Assembly: GCA_015852425.1 (NCBI GenBank)
Contig: JAAAIG010001133.1
Location: 1-10,220 of the forward strand
Reading direction: 5' to 3'
Length of the DNA stretch: 10,220 nucleotides
Source of the DNA: Gryganskiella cystojenkinii
Taxonomy: Eukaryota; Mortierellomycota; Mortierellomycetes; Mortierellales; Mortierellaceae
Shown in pieces: positions 8,318 through 10,220 of this stretch (its first letter is position 1; every line of letters begins with the position of its first letter). The position numbers and the translations under genes were made by a program. The notes beneath the pieces were generated by a model that did not search any database, had not been told where the DNA came from, and was given only the letters and a program-made list of their open reading frames with translations.

Positions 8318-9025
8318 ATGTCGGCGACTCCAACAGCCGACATTTACTGTCACAACTCCCAGCCTTCATTCCAGGACTGGCTTTGTCAGTACGCTATGGA
8401 CGCAATCGTGGAGGGGCGGTTATCTCCATTACGAACCTTCACTCACACATACCAACGACGGTTACAGGTCCGCTATCGGAGAAATCTGCCCCTCTCAAAA
8501 GTTCGCCTTCTGTTCATCCAGCCCCTTCCCCACCTTTGATCCGTCTCCGACCACGATCTTCTTCCATTCAACTCTATCCTTCTGGCTTGATTGAACAAGA
8601 ACGAGGAACGCGGCGCTTCCTTCAACTTCTCCTTTCCTCGTCAATCAGAGTTCAGCCTATACCTCATCTCTGCCCTGGACGACTTCGCCGTTAACCCTAC
8701 TTGACGAACGAAGTAGCACAATGGGGAAGGACAAAGAAACGTATCATGTCCGTGCGGATAGGGCGTCATTGTTCAAGGAGCGGGACCACAGTGTCGTCAT
8801 TGAACTCCTGCAACAACCGCTCGAATGAATCAAACTTGGAACGGTCGCACTCCCACACAATGACCCCGACCTCCCTCACATTCAAAACCAGTCGACCTCA
8901 GAGAAATCGGACTAGAAGTTGTCATTGCCGAGCTCCTCGAGAAGATGGCTTTCCGCTCTGGATTAGACTGGATAGAAACACTTCCACCGATGCCTCCAAC
9001 AATGTACCCAGCGCCGCCCCATTAA
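8318..9025 (+). pseudogene. Unrecognised gene, frame broken four times plus a nonsense codon
   Basis: The ATG at 8318 follows a pyrimidine-rich leader and opens with MSATPTADIYCHNSQPSFQD. The coding-like signal then moves between two frames: the ATG frame to about 8440; the +1 frame to about 8591 (ICPSQKFAFC, TTIFFHSTLSFWL); the ATG frame to about 8701 (SEFSLYLISALDDFAVNP); the +1 frame to about 8890 (KDKETYHVRADRASLFKERD, then an in-frame TGA at 8826-8828, then LPHNDPDLPHIQNQ); and back to the ATG frame (LREIGLEVVIAELLEKMAFR) to a TAA at 9023-9025. The whole interval is exactly 236 codons because the shifts cancel. Pieces abut without room for introns. I recognise no domain. A recently decayed fungal gene is most likely; clustered assembly indels are the alternative. 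The first +1 segment is the least certain piece. Confidence 0.5.
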
Positions 9026-9568
9026 TGCCGATCCAGACCGCACTTATCCCCCCCCTTTGATGGCGCTAATAAGTATGATCATGCACGATCCCAACAATTA
9101 CCAGATCCTATACACTTCCGATGACACCGCGCCAACAGTCGGCAGCATCTGGTAACCTCTCCGGACCGATAAAAAGTATAACTCAAGCTGAATCATTTGC
9201 TAAGGTAGAATTTTCGCAATCATAATACATTCACTCACAGACAGCACCCTTGAAGAATGGCGGTCTAGCAGTTCCTCTATCTCTCTCTCATATTAGAAAA
9301 CGATCCCACTGCAGGCCCTCATAGCCATCCTCATTGTGGTAGACTTTTTGTATACAGAGCCCGAAAGGCAGGCATAAGGAGGGGCAGGCAAAATGGAACC
9401 AGATGAAAAAATTCAACTTGCATACCAGGGAAGTGATATGTGGGTAGGCGCAATTTCGTCCGCAGACTTCGCCGCTTTGAATCATCTATCCCGCTCTCAA
9501 CAATAGTCTCATAAAAAAAATCTTGACTCCACGAATTTTTTTGACAAGATTTTGCATTTTCAAGTTCT
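9026..9568. other. Spacer between convergent genes
   Basis: No supported gene. The stretch lies between the 3' ends of the plus-strand broken gene and the minus-strand monooxygenase. It is AT-rich with short A and T runs (about 9512-9560) that may belong to the 3' end of the minus-strand transcript. I see no AATAAA on the minus strand close to that stop, no RNA gene and no clear repeat. Confidence 0.5.
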
Positions 9569-10127
9569 TTATACTTCTTGAACAGAAGAAATCTGATCTC
9601 GAGCCTCAAGAATTTTGAGAGTCTTGGTCAGACTTGGCTGTGGTGCTGCAGGCTGCGTTCCCGAATCTGTGACCCTCTCCAGAAAACTCAGCTGAGGTCG
9701 ATGAGCCGAACTCTCCCTCAGTATCCTGAGCCAAAGCCAGTTGGGCATTCGTCTTTGAATAAATCTCGCCACACTGCCAACCAAGGTCTGAGAGTTTCTC
9801 GCAGAAAGTTTCCAAAAAAAAGACGAGAGTGCATTGCAGTTCGTTAGTAATTGACTCCAAAGCAAGATGCAAGCCACAAGAAAGGAAAAATAAAAACAAA
9901 AGGTGGAGGTATAAATCCTACCTTCTCATTAATGGTGGCAAATAATTGACTCTTCTTGAATGCTCCAACAGCGATCGGGTACCGTTCCTCATGGTATTCT
10001 CTAAGGATGATCTCTGTATCTTGGAGAGATGCCGATGAGAGGACATTTATCCAGTTCGCGAGACAGATCGCGTCATGCATCGCGCTCATGGCTCCAACGC
10101 CGCCAGATGGATTTAGCTTGTGAGAAG
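9569..10127 (-). CDS. FAD-dependent monooxygenase, C-terminal two exons (partial)
   Basis: Two minus-strand exons are visible, 10127-9922 and 9787-9569, giving about 140 C-terminal residues; the rest lies beyond the right edge. The first begins within a split codon after TTTCTAG and reads SHKLNPSGGVGAMSAMHDA. This matches the second FAD-binding signature of PHBH-type flavin monooxygenases (the conserved GD...P..G.G...A..DA region; the GD itself would be in the missing exon). It continues with LANWINVL and REYHEERYP. The last exon has RFIQRRMPNWLWLRIL, AHRPQLSFL and APQPSLTKTL, the usual family tail. Such enzymes hydroxylate aromatic or polyketide-like substrates using NAD(P)H and oxygen; the substrate here is unknown. 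No secondary-metabolite neighbours are visible. Confidence 0.75.
9788..9921 (-). other. Last intron of the FAD monooxygenase gene
   Basis: Donor GAGAAG|GTAGGA at 9921, acceptor CTCTCAG ending at 9788, 134 bases, phase 0. A perfect TACTAAC branch site lies at 9849-9843 on the minus strand. An earlier AG (GCGAG) would put the last exon out of frame with the family-like tail, so the CAG is preferred. Confidence 0.75.
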
Positions 10128-10220
10128 CTAGAAATCAAGAAAAATAATGGGAGGCAGTATAATGCAAGGGATATCAACATAGGTGCACCGATTGAATATT
10201 CTCAGACACTGCGGGACAAA
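10128..10220 (-). other. Intron of the FAD monooxygenase gene, running off the window
   Basis: The acceptor TTGATTTCTAG ends at 10128. No minus-strand reading in 10128-10220 supplies the expected Gly-Asp exon end, so the donor probably lies outside the window. Confidence 0.5.

Noticed and set aside
8206..9060. A nearly open plus frame of two long ORFs (8206-8694 and 8701-9060) separated by one stop
   Set aside because: Its product is Arg/Ser/Thr/His-rich and low in hydrophobic blocks, typical of a shadow frame; the natural-looking segments lie in the other two frames.
9606..9899. Minus-strand ORF overlapping the last exon of the monooxygenase
   Set aside because: It reads the intron and the wrong frame of the last exon; the family-like tail is in the other frame.
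1..10220. CRISPR array, tRNA, rRNA, insertion sequence or viral genes
   Set aside because: No regularly spaced repeats, no tRNA-like cloverleaf, no transposase or viral motifs were seen on either strand.

Overview
The window looks like nuclear DNA of a filamentous fungus. The evidence is short GT-AG introns (about 105-230 bases) with TACTAAC-like branch sites, pyrimidine-rich tracts just before start codons, AATAAA signals, and genes with no operon logic. The F-box/LRR-like paralogs, the DOMON-cytochrome b561 protein and the FAD-dependent monooxygenase together resemble Mortierella-type (Mortierellomycotina) genomes. That placement is inference from family knowledge, not a database result.

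Layout. Bases 1-872 hold a short coding-like edge fragment, an unassigned coding-like stretch near 324-530, and the promoter of the first clear gene. Bases 873-2645 (+) are an intact single-exon F-box protein of 590 residues. Bases 2646-3488 are a spacer with small inverted repeats and weak minus-strand open frames. Bases 3489-5542 (+) are a tandem paralog of the F-box gene that appears dead: no ATG at the expected place, a frame change near 3860-4050, and a second frame change with lost residues near 5440-5449. Bases 5543-6312 are spacer and promoter. Bases 6313-8045 (+) are a four-exon gene for a secreted-side DOMON plus membrane cytochrome b561 redox protein; its first intron has two in-frame acceptor choices. 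Bases 8318-9025 (+) are an unrecognised gene whose coding signal jumps between two frames four times and carries a nonsense codon, so it is probably a pseudogene. Bases 9026-9568 are spacer. Bases 9569-10127 (-) are the last two exons of an FAD-binding (PHBH-type) monooxygenase that runs off the right edge.

There is no evidence that these genes form one pathway. The first half is a tandem F-box duplication with one decayed copy. The second half has two unrelated redox genes flanking a decayed gene. Because F-box gene 1 and the cytochrome gene read cleanly, the broken frames elsewhere are more likely real decay than general sequencing error, though an assembly fault cannot be excluded from sequence alone.
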